Made by a program: the position numbers and the translations under genes
Shown here: piece after piece, positions 5,020 to 6,000 of the stretch
Numbering within the stretch: position 1 is the first letter of the stretch
Layout of the letters: the number at the start of each line of letters is the position of its first letter
The notes under the pieces: model-generated
Databases searched by the model: none
The model's input: the letters and a program-made list of their open reading frames with translations, nothing else
What the model was told of the DNA's origin: nothing
Origin: Bacillota bacterium
GTDB lineage: Bacteria > Bacillota > DTU025
Length of the DNA: 6,000 nucleotides
NCBI GenBank assembly: GCA_003456765.1
Contig: DMOT01000031.1
Location: 1-6,000, forward strand
Reading direction: 5' to 3'

Positions 5020-5722
5020 TGGAACAGTACTAACAGATGACAAAAGAATCTCAGACGATACGAAATTATGGGTCAGGAAAGCTGTAGAGGCAGGAGTAAT
5101 CGTGGTGCTTGCCACAGGGAGAGGCAGGCCTGACGGGCTTTGCTTTGCGCAGGAGCTTTACCTCGAGTCTCCGATGGTATTCTTAAACGGCGCTGAAGTT
5201 TGGGCTGGGCCCGGGCATCTATTGGACAGGCACTTCATGGACGGCGACGATGTTCGCCGGCTGCATGAGCTTACAGTCGAGACTGGATGTTGTTTCTGGG
5301 GATACACTACGGAGATCTTTGCACACAATGATTGGACTGACGAGATGCTAGATCACGACTGGATCAAGTACGGCATGTATTGTGATGATTCCGACCTGAT
5401 GGCCCGATTGCGAGATTACGTCGGCAGCTGGGGGACGGTTGAAGTGACCTGGACTTCGGCTGCGAACATGGAGATCACTGCCGCGGGAATAACGAAAGAG
5501 AAGGGCGTAAGAAGAGTATGTGACCATCTGGGCATCGGGATGGACACGGTTATGGCTGTCGGGGACAGCTTCAACGATTCCGGCTTGATTGAAGCTGCAG
5601 GATTTGGCGTTGCAATGGCCAACGCTGCCGGGGCACTCAAGAATGTTGCCGATGCCGTCACTGAGTCAAACGAGGATGACGGTGTGGCGCAGGCGATTCA
5701 ACGCTACATCTTTGGCATGTAG
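4979..5722 (+). CDS. Cof-type HAD-IIB family phosphatase
   Basis: The 247-residue product has all four HAD signatures: motif I LDLDGT with nucleophile Asp12 and acid/base Asp14; motif II LATGRG with Thr46; motif III Lys175 in TKEKG; motif IV GDSFND with Asp196 and Asp200, followed by a typical GFGVAMANA. The cap inserted between motifs II and III (about residues 75-165) places it in subclass IIB, the Cof/YbiV/sucrose-phosphatase-like group. These are Mg-dependent cytoplasmic phosphatases acting on sugar phosphates, nucleotides, flavin or pyridoxal phosphate; the substrate cannot be told from sequence. The length is slightly short for the family (usually 260-290). The cap is unusually rich in aromatic and acidic residues (FWGYTTE, HDWIKYGMY). 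The start is probably TTG at 4979 from ribosome-site spacing; ATG at 4985 is the alternative and removes only two residues. It is a single gene with its own promoter, and no terminator is evident just after it. Confidence 0.9.
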   Translation: MNMPQYRLLALDLDGTVLTDDKRISDDTKLWVRKAVEAGVIVVLATGRGRPDGLCFAQELYLESPMVFLNGAEVWAGPGHLLDRHFMDGDDVRRLHELTVETGCCFWGYTTEIFAHNDWTDEMLDHDWIKYGMYCDDSDLMARLRDYVGSWGTVEVTWTSAANMEITAAGITKEKGVRRVCDHLGIGMDTVMAVGDSFNDSGLIEAAGFGVAMANAAGALKNVADAVTESNEDDGVAQAIQRYIFGM

Positions 5723-5873
5723 TTGCCGTTGACAGAAGCACTGAGACTAGATGAGAAGCTGTGGTCTTGAGTATCTACTCCACTCATTCCTCGCATGTAT
5801 GTTTCCCCGTGGCGTCATTCTGCCCGAAGCAGGATGGATAACAGATCAGACTTGCCGGGGATCATGGCCCATT
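5723..5873. other. Short intergenic stretch after the HAD gene, nothing recognised
   Basis: There is no hairpin with a T-tract, no open frame of note and no RNA signature. It separates the HAD gene from a possible minus-strand gene end. Confidence 0.4.
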
Positions 5874-5999
5874 TCATCCTCCAGGCGCGAGAGTCCGCAA
5901 CGCCTGGAGCATGAAGAGTGGGGCTTGGTTCTTCATGTGCAACTCCCTGCCCGAAACCCTCCAATACGCTACTTGTCTGTCAATGCGGTGAGTATCCAT
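5874..5999 (-). CDS. Possible C-terminal end of a minus-strand gene entering from the right
   Basis: On the minus strand a frame open to the window edge ends in TGA at 5876-5874 and encodes at least 41 residues. Segments such as RQVAYWRVSGREL and PLFMLQALRTLAPGG look protein-like. An ATG lies at 5999, so it could be a very small gene or the end of a longer one cut by the window. It would be convergent with the HAD gene. No family was recognised and the length is too short for certainty. Confidence 0.25.
   Translation of the reverse strand: MDTHRIDRQVAYWRVSGRELHMKNQAPLFMLQALRTLAPGG
5879..5909. repeat. Perfect 9-bp inverted repeat with 13-base loop
   Basis: CTCCAGGCG (5879-5887) and CGCCTGGAG (5901-5909) are perfectly complementary. 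There is no T-tract on either strand, so it is not a canonical terminator. It overlaps the end of the possible minus-strand frame and may be a factor-independent pausing hairpin, a binding palindrome or chance. Confidence 0.55.
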
Positions 6000-6000
6000 A

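Overview
The window looks like chromosomal DNA of an anaerobic, moderately GC-rich Firmicutes-type bacterium. This is inferred from the genes rather than proven. It opens with a corrinoid-activation pair typical of acetogenic or methyl-group-metabolising anaerobes. Most genes have strong AGGAGG-type Shine-Dalgarno sites, and TTG starts occur beside such sites. No tRNA, rRNA, CRISPR array, intact insertion sequence or phage gene was recognised.

Layout. (1) 1-1264, plus strand: the C-terminal end of a RACo-type (ASKHA, DUF4445) reductive activator of corrinoid proteins, followed 85 bp later by a stand-alone protein resembling the B12-dependent methionine synthase activation domain. Together they suggest reactivation of a corrinoid methyl-carrier whose other genes lie to the left of the window. 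(2) 2915-1398, minus strand: a two-gene operon of a multi-helix membrane protein with a DUF3307-associated C-terminus and a SatD-family protein. The two reading frames are in phase and separated only by one TGA and two codons, and the SatD Shine-Dalgarno overlaps that stop. SatD shows a layout like a class III nucleotide cyclase plus a C-terminal helix-turn-helix. This is the most interesting unit in the window. (3) 2916-3290: divergent intergenic region carrying paired direct repeats around the candidate operon promoter and a terminator-like hairpin. (4) 3291-4103, plus strand: DppA-type M55 D-aminopeptidase, with metal ligands conserved. (5) 4104-4978: a long stretch without a recognisable gene. 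Its first part (about 4160-4440) is dense in short inverted repeats and could be a structured RNA or a decayed repeat. Its AT-richer second part ends in an extended -10 promoter and a possible 47-codon ORF. (6) 4979-5722, plus strand: Cof-type HAD-IIB phosphatase. (7) 5723-6000: mostly non-coding, with a 9-bp inverted repeat inside what may be the end of a minus-strand gene entering from the right.

Genes in sections 2, 4 and 6 show no obvious joint pathway. DppA and the HAD enzyme look like independent housekeeping or nutrient-recycling functions. The SatD/membrane pair may be a self-contained signalling or regulatory module.
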